Assembly: GCF_000215955.2 (NCBI RefSeq)
Contig: NZ_AFNV02000016.1
Span: 40,633 to 104,632 of the forward strand
Length of the DNA: 64,000 bases
Direction: 5' to 3'
From: Salinisphaera shabanensis E1L3A
Lineage (GTDB): Bacteria; Pseudomonadota; Gammaproteobacteria; Nevskiales; Salinisphaeraceae
Part shown: piece by piece, positions 47,413 through 57,480 of the stretch
How positions within the stretch are numbered: position 1 is the first letter of the stretch
How the letters are laid out: the number at the start of each line of letters is the position of its first letter
Program-made: the position numbers and the translations under genes
The notes under the pieces: generated by a model
What the model was told of the DNA's origin: nothing
Databases searched by the model: none
Seen by the model: the letters and a program-made list of their open reading frames with translations, nothing else

Positions 47413-48610
47413 CGGCATCTGGTGGGTCCTGCTGGCGCTGCTACCGCTAGCGGCCGCATCCGGCTGGTACGTGCGCGGGCGCGCCGAGCGTAGCGACGAA
47501 CCTGCACCGCCGGTCAATGCCGATTATCTACGCGGCATCAGCCAACTCGTCAACGAAGACGCCGACCAGGCGATCGCCACGTTCGTGCGCGTGCTCGAAG
47601 TGGATAACGATACGGCTGAGACGCATCTGGCGCTCGGCAATCTGTTTCGGCGCCAGGGCGAGGTGGATCGCGCGTTGCGCATGCACCAGAACCTGGTCGC
47701 TCGGCCGAATCTCAAAGCCATTCATCGCAATCAGGCGCGCTATGAGCTTGCACAGGACTATCTGCGGGCGGGCGTGCTTGATCGTGCCGAGGGCCTGTTT
47801 CGCGAGCTGGCCGACCAGAACCTGTTCCTCGAGCGCTCGCTGTCGGGCCTGATCGCGATCTACGAACAAGAGCGCGACTGGGATCAGGCGATTGCGACGA
47901 CGCGCCGGCTGGAGACTGTACGGGGTACGTCGTTGCGACCGGTTATCGCGCAGTATTTCTGCGAATTGGCGGAACAGGCCCGTAGCTCGGGGCACGTCGA
48001 CGAAGCGCGCAATCATCTGAAATCGGCCCGCCAGTCTTTTCGCGATTGTGCACGCGCGAGCCTGATTGGCGGGCTCATGGCCGAATACGCAAAAGACTTC
48101 CGCGGCGCGATACGCGTCTATCGCCATGTCATGCGACAGGATGTGGATTTCATCAGCGAGATCATCGAGCCGATGCGCCGCTGTTTCGACGCGCTCGACG
48201 ACACGCCCGGCTACGCACAGTTTTTGTGCGAGGTCATGCCGCTCTACGACGGCGCGCATCCGCATGTCGCCTATGCGCGATTCCTGCACCGGCAGCACAA
48301 GACCGATGAGGCGATCGCGCATATTTCCCAGTATCTGCAGGCCGAGCCGAATTGGATCGGCTTTTATCATCTGCTCGATCTGACCTGGTCACAGACCCGC
48401 AGTACGCTAACCGGTCCGCTCGACAGCCTGCGTCAATCTCTGGGGCAGATCATCGAACGTCAGTCGACCTATCACTGTGGCCAGTGCGGCTTTTCCGGCC
48501 GTTATCTGCATTGGCAATGCCCGAGTTGCCGGCAGTGGAATACGATCGTGCCGGTACGGGACGTTCGTCCGGTGGAGTCCGCGCCGACACGATCAGCGCG
48601 CAATGCTTAG
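47405..48610 (+). CDS. lapB: lipopolysaccharide assembly protein LapB (YciM)
   Basis: The 401-residue protein has one N-terminal membrane anchor (GIWWVLLALLPLAAASGWYV), about nine TPR-type helices (about 40-340) and a C-terminal rubredoxin-like metal site, CGQC...CPSC (about 365-385). LapB adapts FtsH to degrade LpxC and so sets LPS synthesis. ATG 47405 lies inside the lapA end, so they are coupled. The E. coli downstream gene pyrF is not present. Confidence 0.93.
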   Translation: MLDGIWWVLLALLPLAAASGWYVRGRAERSDEPAPPVNADYLRGISQLVNEDADQAIATFVRVLEVDNDTAETHLALGNLFRRQGEVDRALRMHQNLVARPNLKAIHRNQARYELAQDYLRAGVLDRAEGLFRELADQNLFLERSLSGLIAIYEQERDWDQAIATTRRLETVRGTSLRPVIAQYFCELAEQARSSGHVDEARNHLKSARQSFRDCARASLIGGLMAEYAKDFRGAIRVYRHVMRQDVDFISEIIEPMRRCFDALDDTPGYAQFLCEVMPLYDGAHPHVAYARFLHRQHKTDEAIAHISQYLQAEPNWIGFYHLLDLTWSQTRSTLTGPLDSLRQSLGQIIERQSTYHCGQCGFSGRYLHWQCPSCRQWNTIVPVRDVRPVESAPTRSARNA

Positions 48611-48774
48611 TAGGCAATCTCTGCGACGGCGTCGACCTGGGGCGCGTACTTGTGCCTCGGCAAGCTGCCGTCAAGGCGCTGCGGTACAGCCGCGAGCGAT
48701 ACGCGGCTCGCATGGCGTGCTTATCGGGGCGCAACCGGGCCGGCTCCACGGGCTTCGGCGTGGCTCAGAGCGCA

Positions 48775-50268
48775 TCAATAACGCGCGTCGGCGGTCACCT
48801 GTTCGCGACATTCACGCTCGGACCATGCGGTATGGCAGGCCTTGACCATCTGATCGAGCAGGGCACGCAAACGCGCCTTGTCGAACGCATTGAGATCAGC
48901 GGTCTGTAGCGCGGTGCGCAGCTGATTGATCGCCGGGCCGTAGTTGCCGCGCAGTTCGTAGTACTTGGCCTGTCGGTAATAGGCTTCGCCGAGGTTGCCT
49001 TGGTCTCCGGCAACGCGTGCAAGCATCTGCTGGGCTTGTGAAGACTGTGCAAGCAGATCGCGATCCTGCATCAGAAAGGCCCGTGTGGCTTCCGGTTGAT
49101 TGCCGTCCACGAGCAGCTGGGCGTAGTCCAACTTGACCGCGACACTGTTGGGGAACGCGGTACGCGCACGCTCAAGCAGGGCGCGGGCCTGTTCGCTCTG
49201 GCCTGCTTGTGCGCGCGCGTTCGCCATTGCGAGTACATAAGCCTGGGTTTGCGGCGCTTTCTCTAACAGTGGCTCGAGCAGGCCGATAGCATCGCTTGTG
49301 CGCCCGAGCTGGAGCAGGGTCAAGGCATAACCGTAATCGAGTGCGGGCCGTTCGCCCTCGTCCTTGCGGCGCTGCTCGTAGTAGCGCAGCAGGTCACCAT
49401 ACTGCTTGCTCATGAGAACTCGCGCGCGCTCTTTCATGAGCGGGTAGGCGTCGCTTTCTTCGACCCGGGTATCGGCATAGTCGCGGGCGCGGGTCTCAGC
49501 CTCGGCCATACGCGTATTGCTCACCGGGTGCGACAAGAGAATTTCCGGTAATTGGTTGCCATACAGGCGTGAGCGCCGCTGCAGCTTTTCGAAGAAGCTC
49601 GCCATGGAATCCGGATTGTAGTCGGCTTCGGCCATGGTGCGAATGCCGATGCGGTCGGCTTCGAACTCGTGGGCGCGGGTAAAATTGGTTTGTTGCTGGC
49701 TGAGATTCGAGACACCGGCGGTGACGGCCGCCGTGAGGGCGTCCGGATCGCCGCCGCCGGCGATCGCCGCAACGAGGATCGCTGCCGCCGTGGCCCAGCC
49801 CATACCGGAGGTCGCTTCGATCTGGCGCGCGATATGGCGCTGGGTGACATGGGCCATTTCGTGGCCCATGACGCCCGCCAGCTCGCTTTCATTGTCGGTT
49901 TCGGTGAGCAGGCCGGCATTGATACCGATATACCCGCCAGGCAGCGCAAAAGCGTTGATCTGGCTACTGTCGATCGGGTAAAACCGAAATGCGCTCGCGT
50001 CGGTATCGGTATGCGCGGCCAGCCGGGTGCCGACGCGGGTGAGGTATTCGCGCAGCTGGACGTCTTCGAGAATCAGATGCCGGTCGAGCAACTGTGCGAC
50101 GACCTGGCGCCCGATCTTTTCTTCTTCGGCCGGCGACATGTAGTTGTCCGCCGGCTGGCCAATGCTGGGCAGCTGATAATCGCGCGCGCTCGCCCCTATG
50201 CTGACGGTCAGCAAGGCGGCCATGAGCATGACCAGAAAGCGCGGCGATCGAGGATGGGAAAAGATCAC
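48775..50268 (-). CDS. bepA: beta-barrel assembly-enhancing protease BepA (M48)
   Basis: The 497-residue periplasmic metalloprotease has a signal peptide (LVMLMAALLTVSIGASA) and the M48 zinc site HEMAH with the later glutamate in HEFEADRIG. TPR repeats (about 310-480) follow. BepA degrades or assists stalled outer-membrane proteins such as LptD. GTG 50268 gives a full signal peptide; an internal ATG (MLMAAL) would leave a short one. It is divergent from perM, as in E. coli. Confidence 0.9.
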   Translation of the reverse strand: MIFSHPRSPRFLVMLMAALLTVSIGASARDYQLPSIGQPADNYMSPAEEEKIGRQVVAQLLDRHLILEDVQLREYLTRVGTRLAAHTDTDASAFRFYPIDSSQINAFALPGGYIGINAGLLTETDNESELAGVMGHEMAHVTQRHIARQIEATSGMGWATAAAILVAAIAGGGDPDALTAAVTAGVSNLSQQQTNFTRAHEFEADRIGIRTMAEADYNPDSMASFFEKLQRRSRLYGNQLPEILLSHPVSNTRMAEAETRARDYADTRVEESDAYPLMKERARVLMSKQYGDLLRYYEQRRKDEGERPALDYGYALTLLQLGRTSDAIGLLEPLLEKAPQTQAYVLAMANARAQAGQSEQARALLERARTAFPNSVAVKLDYAQLLVDGNQPEATRAFLMQDRDLLAQSSQAQQMLARVAGDQGNLGEAYYRQAKYYELRGNYGPAINQLRTALQTADLNAFDKARLRALLDQMVKACHTAWSERECREQVTADARY

Positions 50269-50488
50269 GAGGGCTGCATGTTTGAAGCGCGAGAATAGCT
50301 ATGCTGTGACCGCAGATTAGCGTGTTTCGTTCATTCAATTAAACTGCAGTCAGATAAGGATATGTTATTCAACGCGCTGGTTTGCGAGCCGCTATCGCTC
50401 AGCGCACGGGAGCCGATGTGCCGAAGAGTTTGTCCGGTCGAGTTGTCTTGACGTCACGCATGGCGTTGCCTGCCGGGAGGAGCCCGCG

Positions 50489-51583
50489 ATGAACGTCGTG
50501 CGTGAATGGTTCAGCCGCCATTTCTCGGACCCGCAGGTTGTCGCGCTCGCGCTGATTCTCATCAGCGCGCTGGTGCTGGTCATGGTGTTCGGCGCGCTGC
50601 TTACGCCGGTGCTGGCGGCTGTCGTCGTTGCTTACCTGCTGGATTCGCCGGTCCTCTGGCTTGAGCGTGTACACGTGCCGCGGTGGGTGGGTGCCGCGAT
50701 CGTATCGACCGCGTTGCTGATCGGCGTTGTGTGGGTGAGCTTTGCGCTATTGCCGCTGCTCACCCGGCAGGCCGGCCAGGTTCTGACCGAGGTGCCGAGC
50801 CTGATCAGCCGTGCACAGGAATGGATCGCCGCGCTGCCGCACCGCTATCCGGCGCTGATTACCGACGACCAGATCACGGCGATGATCAACAGTATGACGT
50901 TCGACGTGGGTTCGCTGCGCCAGACGGTTGTCAGCCGGTCACTGGTCGTCGGTATGAGCCTATTGTATCTGTCGGTTTATCTGCTGCTCGTGCCGCTGAT
51001 GGTCTTTTTCATGCTGCGTGACAAGGCACAGATTCTGACCTGGTTTTCGAAATTCGGCCCGCGTAACGGACGCCTGGTGCGTAATGTCTGGGCCGATGTG
51101 AACGCACAGCTCGGCAACTACGTGCGCGGCAAGGCGGTCGAGATCGTGATCGTATGGATCGTCGCCTATATCGTTTTTTCGCTCTTGGGGCTGAAGTACG
51201 CGATGCTACTTTCGGCGCTGGTCGGTTTCTCGGTTCTCGTACCGTATATCGGCGCGTTCGGAATGACAGTGCCGGTCATGCTGGTGGCCTATGCACAGTG
51301 GGGCGTCGAAGCGCAGACGTTTTATGTACTGATCGCTTACGGCATCCTGCAGATGCTCGACGGTAATCTGCTGGTCCCCGTATTGTTCTCGGAAGCCGTG
51401 GATCTGCATCCGGTCGCGATCATCACCGCCGTGCTGTTCTTTGGCGGGATATGGGGCTTCTGGGGCGTCTTTTTTGCCATACCCCTGGCTACGGTCGTCC
51501 ATGCCGTAATCAAGGCATGGCCGCGTAAGGCGGCGGTACTGCCCGAGCTGGATTCGGCGGACGAACGTCGCGCCGCGGACTAA
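50489..51583 (+). CDS. perM: AI-2E family transporter/permease PerM
   Basis: The 364-residue membrane protein has about eight hydrophobic segments with family motifs TRQAGQVLTEVPSL, LVPLMVFFMLRDK, LGNYVRGKAVEIVIVW and FSVLVPYIGAFG. The family exports varied small substrates, so no substrate can be claimed. ATG 50489 has a strong GGAGGAG site. It converges on glcF. Confidence 0.88.
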   Translation: MNVVREWFSRHFSDPQVVALALILISALVLVMVFGALLTPVLAAVVVAYLLDSPVLWLERVHVPRWVGAAIVSTALLIGVVWVSFALLPLLTRQAGQVLTEVPSLISRAQEWIAALPHRYPALITDDQITAMINSMTFDVGSLRQTVVSRSLVVGMSLLYLSVYLLLVPLMVFFMLRDKAQILTWFSKFGPRNGRLVRNVWADVNAQLGNYVRGKAVEIVIVWIVAYIVFSLLGLKYAMLLSALVGFSVLVPYIGAFGMTVPVMLVAYAQWGVEAQTFYVLIAYGILQMLDGNLLVPVLFSEAVDLHPVAIITAVLFFGGIWGFWGVFFAIPLATVVHAVIKAWPRKAAVLPELDSADERRAAD

Positions 51584-51594
51584 GGGTCGCGCAC

Positions 51595-51627
51595 GGCAAG
51601 CATCGGCGCGTTGCGCCGATGCTTGCC
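51595..51627. terminator. 15-bp perfect hairpin between convergent perM and glcF
   Basis: GGCAAGCATCGGCGC (51595-51609) pairs fully with GCGCCGATGCTTGCC (51613-51627) around GTT. No T tract follows on either side, so it may stabilise 3' ends or act as a bidirectional block rather than a classic terminator. Confidence 0.5.
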
Positions 51628-51639
51628 TGGGCGGACTGA

Positions 51640-52872
51640 TTACGCTGCGGCTGCAGGCTCGAGCAGTTCGATCCAGTGACGTACCGGCACGCCGGCTGCT
51701 GATTCCAGGTGCAGTTGGCAACCGATATTGGCGGTAACGATCACATCCGGGTCGCCGGCCTGCAGCGACGCAAGCTTGTTTTCACGTAGCTGGTTGGCCA
51801 TGGTCGGTTGCAGGATCGAGTAGGTGCCGGCCGAGCCGCAGCATAGATGCGGATCGCGTACATGGGTCAGCTGGTAGCCGGCCTGCGTAAGGATCTCGGC
51901 CACGTTGTCATGCAGCTGCGGTGCGTTTTGTAGCGTGCACGGCGGATGGTAGGCGACCTGACGGCCATGGCCAAGGTCGCCGAGTTGGCTCAGGTCTTCG
52001 TCGGCCAGTACATCGCTCAGGTCGCGTGCCAGTTCGGATACGCGCGCGGCTTTCTCGGCATAGGCCGGGTCGTTGCGCAGCATGTGCCCGTACTCGACCA
52101 CGGATGCGCCGCAGCCGCTGGCTGTCAGCACGATGGCCTCGGCCCCGTCTTCGATATAAGGCCACCAGGCATCGATATTGCGGCGCGCGAAGTCGTCGGC
52201 TTCTTCTCGATGCGCCAGATGCTGCGAAAGCGCGCCACAGCAGCCGCTGGCCTTGGGCGCGATCAGGCGCACGCCCAGTTCGGAGAAGATACGCGCGGCA
52301 TGTGCGTTGGTATTGGGCGCGGCAACCGGCTGCACACAGCCATCGAGCACGATCATCGTACGCTGGGCGTTTTCGGCACTCGGCCAGGCCAGCGCCTTGC
52401 GCCGTGGCGGCATCTTTTGCTTGAGCGGCGCCAGCGGACCAACCAGCAGCGGCTTGAAGATATGACCGAGCGCGAAGAAGAAGGCGAAGCGGTTGCGATA
52501 GGCCACGATATGGCGCAACAACCAGCGAATCACGCGTTCGTGCATGGGCCGCTCTACCTGCTGCTCGACCAGATCGCGACCGATATCCGCGAGCTTGGCG
52601 TACTCCACGCCGGACGGGCAGGTCGTTTCACAGGCGCGACACGTCAGACAGCGGTCCAGATGCGTCTGCGTTTTCTGCGTCGGCGTTTCACCTTCGAGAA
52701 CCTGCTTGATCAGATAGATACGACCACGCGGGCTGTCGCGCTCGTCGCCTAGCAGCTGATAGGTCGGGCAGGTGGCCGTACAAAAGCCGCAGTGGGTACA
52801 GGCGCGCAGAATACGATCGGCTTCTTCGCCGTCGGGCGTATTGCGCAGTTGCGGGATGATGGACGTCTGCAT
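51640..52872 (-). CDS. glcF: glycolate oxidase iron-sulfur subunit GlcF
   Basis: The 410-residue subunit has two 4Fe-4S motifs, CTHCGFCTATCPTY (about 25-38) and CLTCRACETTCPSG (about 75-88), followed by two CCG-type cysteine-rich domains (SGCCGALSQHL, LCCGSAGTYS). It carries electrons from GlcDE to the quinone pool. It is last of glcD-glcE-glcF on the minus strand. Confidence 0.94.
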   Translation of the reverse strand: MQTSIIPQLRNTPDGEEADRILRACTHCGFCTATCPTYQLLGDERDSPRGRIYLIKQVLEGETPTQKTQTHLDRCLTCRACETTCPSGVEYAKLADIGRDLVEQQVERPMHERVIRWLLRHIVAYRNRFAFFFALGHIFKPLLVGPLAPLKQKMPPRRKALAWPSAENAQRTMIVLDGCVQPVAAPNTNAHAARIFSELGVRLIAPKASGCCGALSQHLAHREEADDFARRNIDAWWPYIEDGAEAIVLTASGCGASVVEYGHMLRNDPAYAEKAARVSELARDLSDVLADEDLSQLGDLGHGRQVAYHPPCTLQNAPQLHDNVAEILTQAGYQLTHVRDPHLCCGSAGTYSILQPTMANQLRENKLASLQAGDPDVIVTANIGCQLHLESAAGVPVRHWIELLEPAAAA

Positions 52873-52886
52873 GGTAAGCGTTTCTT

Positions 52887-53951
52887 CTAGAGTTCGGGGT
52901 AGATACGCCCGGGATTGAGAATGCCGGCCGGATCCATGGATTTTTTCAGGCGCTTCTGCAGCGCCATGATCGATTCACCGATCGGATGAAAGCGTGGCAG
53001 CGCGTCGCCGCGATAGACGCTCGCATGGCCACCGGCTTCCTTCACGATACGCCGTAGGGCCACCGCGTCCATATCCGATTGCAACCAACGCTGGGCGCCG
53101 CCCCAGTCAATCACGCAGTCGCCGTCGATATCCAGCATGGGCGCCGCAGGCGGCAGTGAGACACGCCATAAAGGACGGTCGGTCGTGGTAAAGAACGGGC
53201 GCTGGTGTTCGCGTACCGCATGCCAGAAGGCCCTGTCGTCATCGAGTGCGTCGCCGCCAAGCTTTTCGCAGGCCGATTCGACCGACGACGTCGCGCCGGC
53301 CAGACGCAGATAGGTCTTGCCGTCTTCCCAGTAAGCGCCGGTGATGGGCCAGGGTTTGAGCTGCCAGTCGCTGATCTGCTCTAGCGCCTGGGCGGCCGTA
53401 TGCTCGAATACCTGGGTGACCTGGGTACGTGGTACCGGCAATACCTTCAGGCTGACATCAAGCAACACGCCCAGCGTGCCGTAGGAGCCGGCCATCAGTC
53501 GGGACAGATCGTAACCGGCGACGTTTTTCATGACCTCGCCGCCAAAGCGCAAAATTTGGCCCTGACCGTTGACGATACGACAGCCCAGCACGAAATCGCG
53601 GGCTGCGCCTGTGAATGGTCGCGCCGGCCCGGACAGACCGCTTGCGATGGTGCCGCCCAGCGTCGCGTTCTCGCCGAAATGCGGTGGCTCGAAAGCGAGC
53701 ATCTGATGGGCTTCGTCGAGTACGGTTTCGATTTCGGCCAGCGGCGTGCCGGCACGCGCGGTCATAACCAGTTCGCCCGGTTCGTAATTCACGACACCGG
53801 TGTGGCCAGTTACATCGAGCGTATCGGCGTGTACGGTTTCGCCGAGGAAATCCTTGCTGCCGCTGCCGCGTATGTGCAAGGGCGTCGCTTTGGCGAACGC
53901 CTCGGCGACGCGTTCCCTGAGATGTTCGCTCTGATCGGCAGACGTCTTCAC
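52887..53951 (-). CDS. glcE: glycolate oxidase FAD-binding subunit GlcE
   Basis: The 354-residue FAD_binding_4 protein has PLHIRGSGSKDFLGE, FGENATLGGTIASGLSGPAR and NVAGYDLSRLMAGSYGTLG, and a C-terminal MALQKRLKKSMDPAGILNPG. GTG 53951 overlaps the glcD stop (GTGA), which decides the start although the frame is open upstream. Confidence 0.92.
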   Translation of the reverse strand: MKTSADQSEHLRERVAEAFAKATPLHIRGSGSKDFLGETVHADTLDVTGHTGVVNYEPGELVMTARAGTPLAEIETVLDEAHQMLAFEPPHFGENATLGGTIASGLSGPARPFTGAARDFVLGCRIVNGQGQILRFGGEVMKNVAGYDLSRLMAGSYGTLGVLLDVSLKVLPVPRTQVTQVFEHTAAQALEQISDWQLKPWPITGAYWEDGKTYLRLAGATSSVESACEKLGGDALDDDRAFWHAVREHQRPFFTTTDRPLWRVSLPPAAPMLDIDGDCVIDWGGAQRWLQSDMDAVALRRIVKEAGGHASVYRGDALPRFHPIGESIMALQKRLKKSMDPAGILNPGRIYPEL

Positions 53952-55453
53952 AGTCGCTCCAGTTCGGGAAAGGGCAGTTCGCCGTTGTGGACATGCATGG
54001 CGCCAAACTCGGCACAGCGGTGCAGGGTGGGCACCGCCTTGCCCGGGTTGAGCAGGCCCTTGCTGTCGAAGGCCTGCTTGACGGCATGAAACTGGGTCAG
54101 CTCGTCGGGCGGGAACTGCACGCACATCTGATCGATCTTTTCCACGCCCACGCCGTGCTCGCCGGTGATCGTGCCGCCGTGTTCGAGACACAACTCGCAG
54201 ATCGCGCCGCCGAATTCCTCGGTGCGCTCCAGCTCGCCCTCGATGTTCGCATCATAGAGAATCAGCGGGTGCAGATTGCCGTCGCCGGCGTGAAAGACGT
54301 TGGCCACACGCTGGCCATACTTCTCGGACAGCTCGCCGATGCCGATAAGCACATCGGCGAGCGCCTTGCGCGGGATCGTGCCGTCCATGCAGTAGTAGTC
54401 CGGCGAAATACGGCCCATGGCCGGGAAGGCCGCCTTGCGACCGGCCCAGAAAATGGCGCGTTCGGCGTCGTCGCGGGAAACGCGGACTTCGGTCGCGCCT
54501 TCGCGTTCGACCACTTCCCGCACGTCGGCGATATGTTCATCTACCTCGGCGTGGGTGCCGTCGACTTCACACAGCAGGATCGCGGCTGCCTCGGTCGGGT
54601 AGTCGGCGTGTACGAATTCTTCGGTGGCCACGATTGCCGGATTGTCCAGCATCTCCAGCCCGGCCGGGATGATGCCAGCCTGAATAATCGCGGCTACGGC
54701 CTCGCCGGCCTTGCGCACATCGTCGAACGCGGCGAGCACGACCTGGGCACGTTCCGGCTTGGGCAAGAGCTTGACCACGACCTGCACGATCACACCAAGT
54801 AGTCCTTCGGAACCGGTCATCAAAGCCAGCAGATCGTAGCCGGGCGTATCCAGCGCCTCGCTGCCGATCGTCATGCGTTCGCCTTCGACGGTTACGATTT
54901 CGAGCTCGACGATGTTGTGGGTGGTCAGCCCGTACTTCAGGCAGTGCACGCCGCCCGAGTTTTCCGCGACATTGCCGCCGATCGAGCAGGCGATCTGCGA
55001 CGATGGATCGGGCGCGTAATACAGGCCGAGATGCGACACGGCTTCTGAAATCGCGAGATTGCGCACGCCTGGCTGAACCGTCGCGCGCCGGTTGGCGGTA
55101 TCGATATCCAGAATCTGCTTGAACTTGGCCAGCGAAAGCAGCACCCCGTTCTCCATAGGCAATGCGCCGCCCGACAGGCCAGTACCCGCGCCGCGCGCGA
55201 CCACGGCCACATCGTTGGCGTAGCAAACCTGCATGGCGATTTGAACCTGTTCGATCGTTTCCGGCAGGACGACGATCATCGGCAATACGCGATACGCAGA
55301 CAGGCCGTCACACTCGAAGGGGCGTAGATCCTCTTCGGCATGCAATATGACATGCTCGGGCAGCTTGGCGACAAGCTTTTCGATTAGCTGCGCCTTATCA
55401 GGGCGCGAGGCAAGCACCTGTTCCGCGGCGTCCGCGCTAGCGGTATCGGCCAT
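53948..55453 (-). CDS. glcD: glycolate oxidase subunit GlcD
   Basis: The 501-residue FAD enzyme oxidises glycolate to glyoxylate. The FAD site is VVARGAGTGLSGGALP, with IGGNVAENSGGVHCLKYG, and the C-terminal active-site region has FHAGDGNLHP and GGTITGEHGVG. ATG 55453 follows GGAGA. No GlcC regulator or malate synthase gene is adjacent. Confidence 0.93.
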   Translation of the reverse strand: MADTASADAAEQVLASRPDKAQLIEKLVAKLPEHVILHAEEDLRPFECDGLSAYRVLPMIVVLPETIEQVQIAMQVCYANDVAVVARGAGTGLSGGALPMENGVLLSLAKFKQILDIDTANRRATVQPGVRNLAISEAVSHLGLYYAPDPSSQIACSIGGNVAENSGGVHCLKYGLTTHNIVELEIVTVEGERMTIGSEALDTPGYDLLALMTGSEGLLGVIVQVVVKLLPKPERAQVVLAAFDDVRKAGEAVAAIIQAGIIPAGLEMLDNPAIVATEEFVHADYPTEAAAILLCEVDGTHAEVDEHIADVREVVEREGATEVRVSRDDAERAIFWAGRKAAFPAMGRISPDYYCMDGTIPRKALADVLIGIGELSEKYGQRVANVFHAGDGNLHPLILYDANIEGELERTEEFGGAICELCLEHGGTITGEHGVGVEKIDQMCVQFPPDELTQFHAVKQAFDSKGLLNPGKAVPTLHRCAEFGAMHVHNGELPFPELERL

Positions 55454-55522
55454 GGGCGATCTCCGAAAAAAAGAGGGCGACGGGCGTGGCCGAGCAGCCA
55501 CGGCGTCGCTAAAGCATCGGCA

Positions 55523-56932
55523 TCAAAGTTTATCAGAGGCGTAATGCGCCAGACGCGAGCGTTCGCCTCTTGCAAGAGTTACGTGGCCGGCATGGCGCCA
55601 GTTGCGGAAACGATCGACGACATTGGTCAAACCCGACGTCGTTTCCGTCAGATAGGGCGTATCGATCTGGGCCAGATTCCCCAGGCAGACGAACTTGGTG
55701 CCGGGCCCGGCACGCGTGATCAAGGTCTTCATCTGCTTGGGCGTGAGGTTCTGGGCCTCGTCGAGGATGACGAAGCGCTCGAGAAATGTACGCCCGCGCA
55801 TGAAATTCACCGAGCGAATCTTGATGCGCTTGGCGAGCAGTTCGTTAGTGGCGGCACGTTCCCAGTCGGAGCCGCCGCCGGTGCCGGTAAGCACTTCGAG
55901 GTTGTCCATGAGCGCGCCCATCCAGGGCGTCATCTTCTCTTCTTCGGTGCCGGGCAAAAAGCCGATGTCGTCGCCCACCGGTACGGTCACGCGGGTCATG
56001 ATGATTTCGCGGTAGCGCGACTCATCGAGCGTCTGGGCCAGACCAGCGGCCAGGGTGAGCAGAGTCTTGCCGGTGCCGGCAGCCCCCAGGAGGGTGACGA
56101 AATCGATATCCGGGTCCATGAGCAGATTCAGGGCGAAGTTCTGCTCGCGATTGCGCGCGTGCACGCCCCAGACCGCCTGTTTGCCCACGCGATAATCCTG
56201 GGCGAGTTCGAGTATGGCACTGTCGCCGTCGAACTCGCGCGTGATCAGTTCGATATCGTTATCGTGGTCGAAATGCAGCAGCTCGTTGAGGTGCCAGTCG
56301 GCGACCTGCGGGCCGCGCAGACGATAGAACGCGTTGCCTGCCTCCTGCCATGATTCCATGGTCTGACCATGCGAATCCCAGAAATCGTCGGGCAGGGTGG
56401 CATGGCCGGTATAGAGCAGATCGAGGTCTTCGAGCACCTTGTCGTTGATATAGTCCTCGGCCTCGATGCCGATGACCGATGCCTTGATGCGCAGGTTGAT
56501 GTCCTTGGACACCAGCACGACTTCCGACTCCCCGAACAGGTGACGCAGCGACAAGGCGCTCAGCAGGATCGAGTTGTCGGCCTTGTTGCCCGGCAGCATC
56601 GTCGGCAGGGCGCCTTCGGCCGGTCGTGTCTCGAAATACAGTCGCCCGCTGGCCCGTGGGGCGTCATCCTTACGGTGATCGTGGAATTCGATACCCGTAT
56701 TCAATGCCAGACCAGCATCGATTTGTTCATGCGTTTTGTGCGCCATGAGTTCGTCGAGAAAGCGACTGACCTGACGAACGTTGCGGGCGACTTCGGATAC
56801 GCCTTTCTTGCCGGCGTCCAGTTCTTCGAGCACGACCATCGGAATGAAGATGTCGTGTTCCTGAAACCGGAATAGGGCGGTCGGATCGTGCATGAGCACG
56901 TTGGTGTCGAGAACGAACACGCGTCGGGACAT
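55523..56932 (-). CDS. PIN-PhoH family ATPase
   Basis: The 469-residue protein joins an N-terminal PIN RNase-like domain (VFVLDTNVLMHDPTALFRF, VVLEELDAGKKG) to a C-terminal PhoH ATPase. The ATPase has Walker A LGAAGTGKTLLTLAAGLAQ and Walker B FVILDEAQNLTPKQMKTL. PhoH2-type proteins of this layout are RNA helicase/RNases in actinobacteria; function in gammaproteobacteria is not established. It lies just upstream of the glcDEF block on the minus strand, separated from glcD by 69 bases. Confidence 0.92.
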   Translation of the reverse strand: MSRRVFVLDTNVLMHDPTALFRFQEHDIFIPMVVLEELDAGKKGVSEVARNVRQVSRFLDELMAHKTHEQIDAGLALNTGIEFHDHRKDDAPRASGRLYFETRPAEGALPTMLPGNKADNSILLSALSLRHLFGESEVVLVSKDINLRIKASVIGIEAEDYINDKVLEDLDLLYTGHATLPDDFWDSHGQTMESWQEAGNAFYRLRGPQVADWHLNELLHFDHDNDIELITREFDGDSAILELAQDYRVGKQAVWGVHARNREQNFALNLLMDPDIDFVTLLGAAGTGKTLLTLAAGLAQTLDESRYREIIMTRVTVPVGDDIGFLPGTEEEKMTPWMGALMDNLEVLTGTGGGSDWERAATNELLAKRIKIRSVNFMRGRTFLERFVILDEAQNLTPKQMKTLITRAGPGTKFVCLGNLAQIDTPYLTETTSGLTNVVDRFRNWRHAGHVTLARGERSRLAHYASDKL

Positions 56933-56972
56933 AGGGATCCCCTGAAGTTAGGTTGCGCGAATGGCCGTACGG

Positions 56973-57440
56973 TCAGTCGATCGCGCGTACGGCCGCCAGC
57001 ACTTCATCGGCATGATCGGCGACTTTGACGCCGCGCCAGACATGCCGAACGACGCCGTCACCATCGATCACGAACGTGCTGCGCTCGATGCCGATATGCG
57101 TGCGCCCGTACATGTTCTTTTCCTTGAGCACGCCGAAAGCGTTACACAGCTTTTCATCGGCGTCGCTGATCAGATCGAACGGGAAATCGTACTTGGCGCG
57201 GAAATTGTCGTGCTTGCGCAACGAATCTCGCGACACGCCGACGATGTCGGCGCCGGCCGCCTTGAACTCGTCATACAGATCGCGAAAGGCTTCGCCTTCC
57301 TGCGTGCAACCCGGCGTGTTGTCGCGCGGATAGAAGTAGAGGACAAGGGTGCGACCGGCAAAGTCCGATAGCGAGAGTTTCTTGTCGCCCGTGGCCGGTG
57401 CTGAGAAAGCCGGCGCATGTTCCTGGGGCTGGGGGGTCAT
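56973..57440 (-). CDS. bcp: thioredoxin-dependent peroxiredoxin Bcp
   Basis: The 155-residue peroxiredoxin has the peroxidatic cysteine C45 in YPRDNTPGCTQEGEAF. The resolving cysteine found five residues later in E. coli Bcp is absent; C99 (EKLCNAFGV) is the only other cysteine seen. It lies downstream of gcvR on the same strand, as in E. coli. Confidence 0.93.
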   Translation of the reverse strand: MTPQPQEHAPAFSAPATGDKKLSLSDFAGRTLVLYFYPRDNTPGCTQEGEAFRDLYDEFKAAGADIVGVSRDSLRKHDNFRAKYDFPFDLISDADEKLCNAFGVLKEKNMYGRTHIGIERSTFVIDGDGVVRHVWRGVKVADHADEVLAAVRAID

Positions 57441-57480
57441 GGTCGTAATGAACTCCGTTTAACCGATGCGATCGCGATCG

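Noticed and set aside
48352..48909. 185-codon plus frame overlapping the end of lapB
   Set aside because: It mostly overlaps lapB and bepA in other frames and shows no domain or start signal. The 164-base gap after lapB holds no supported gene.
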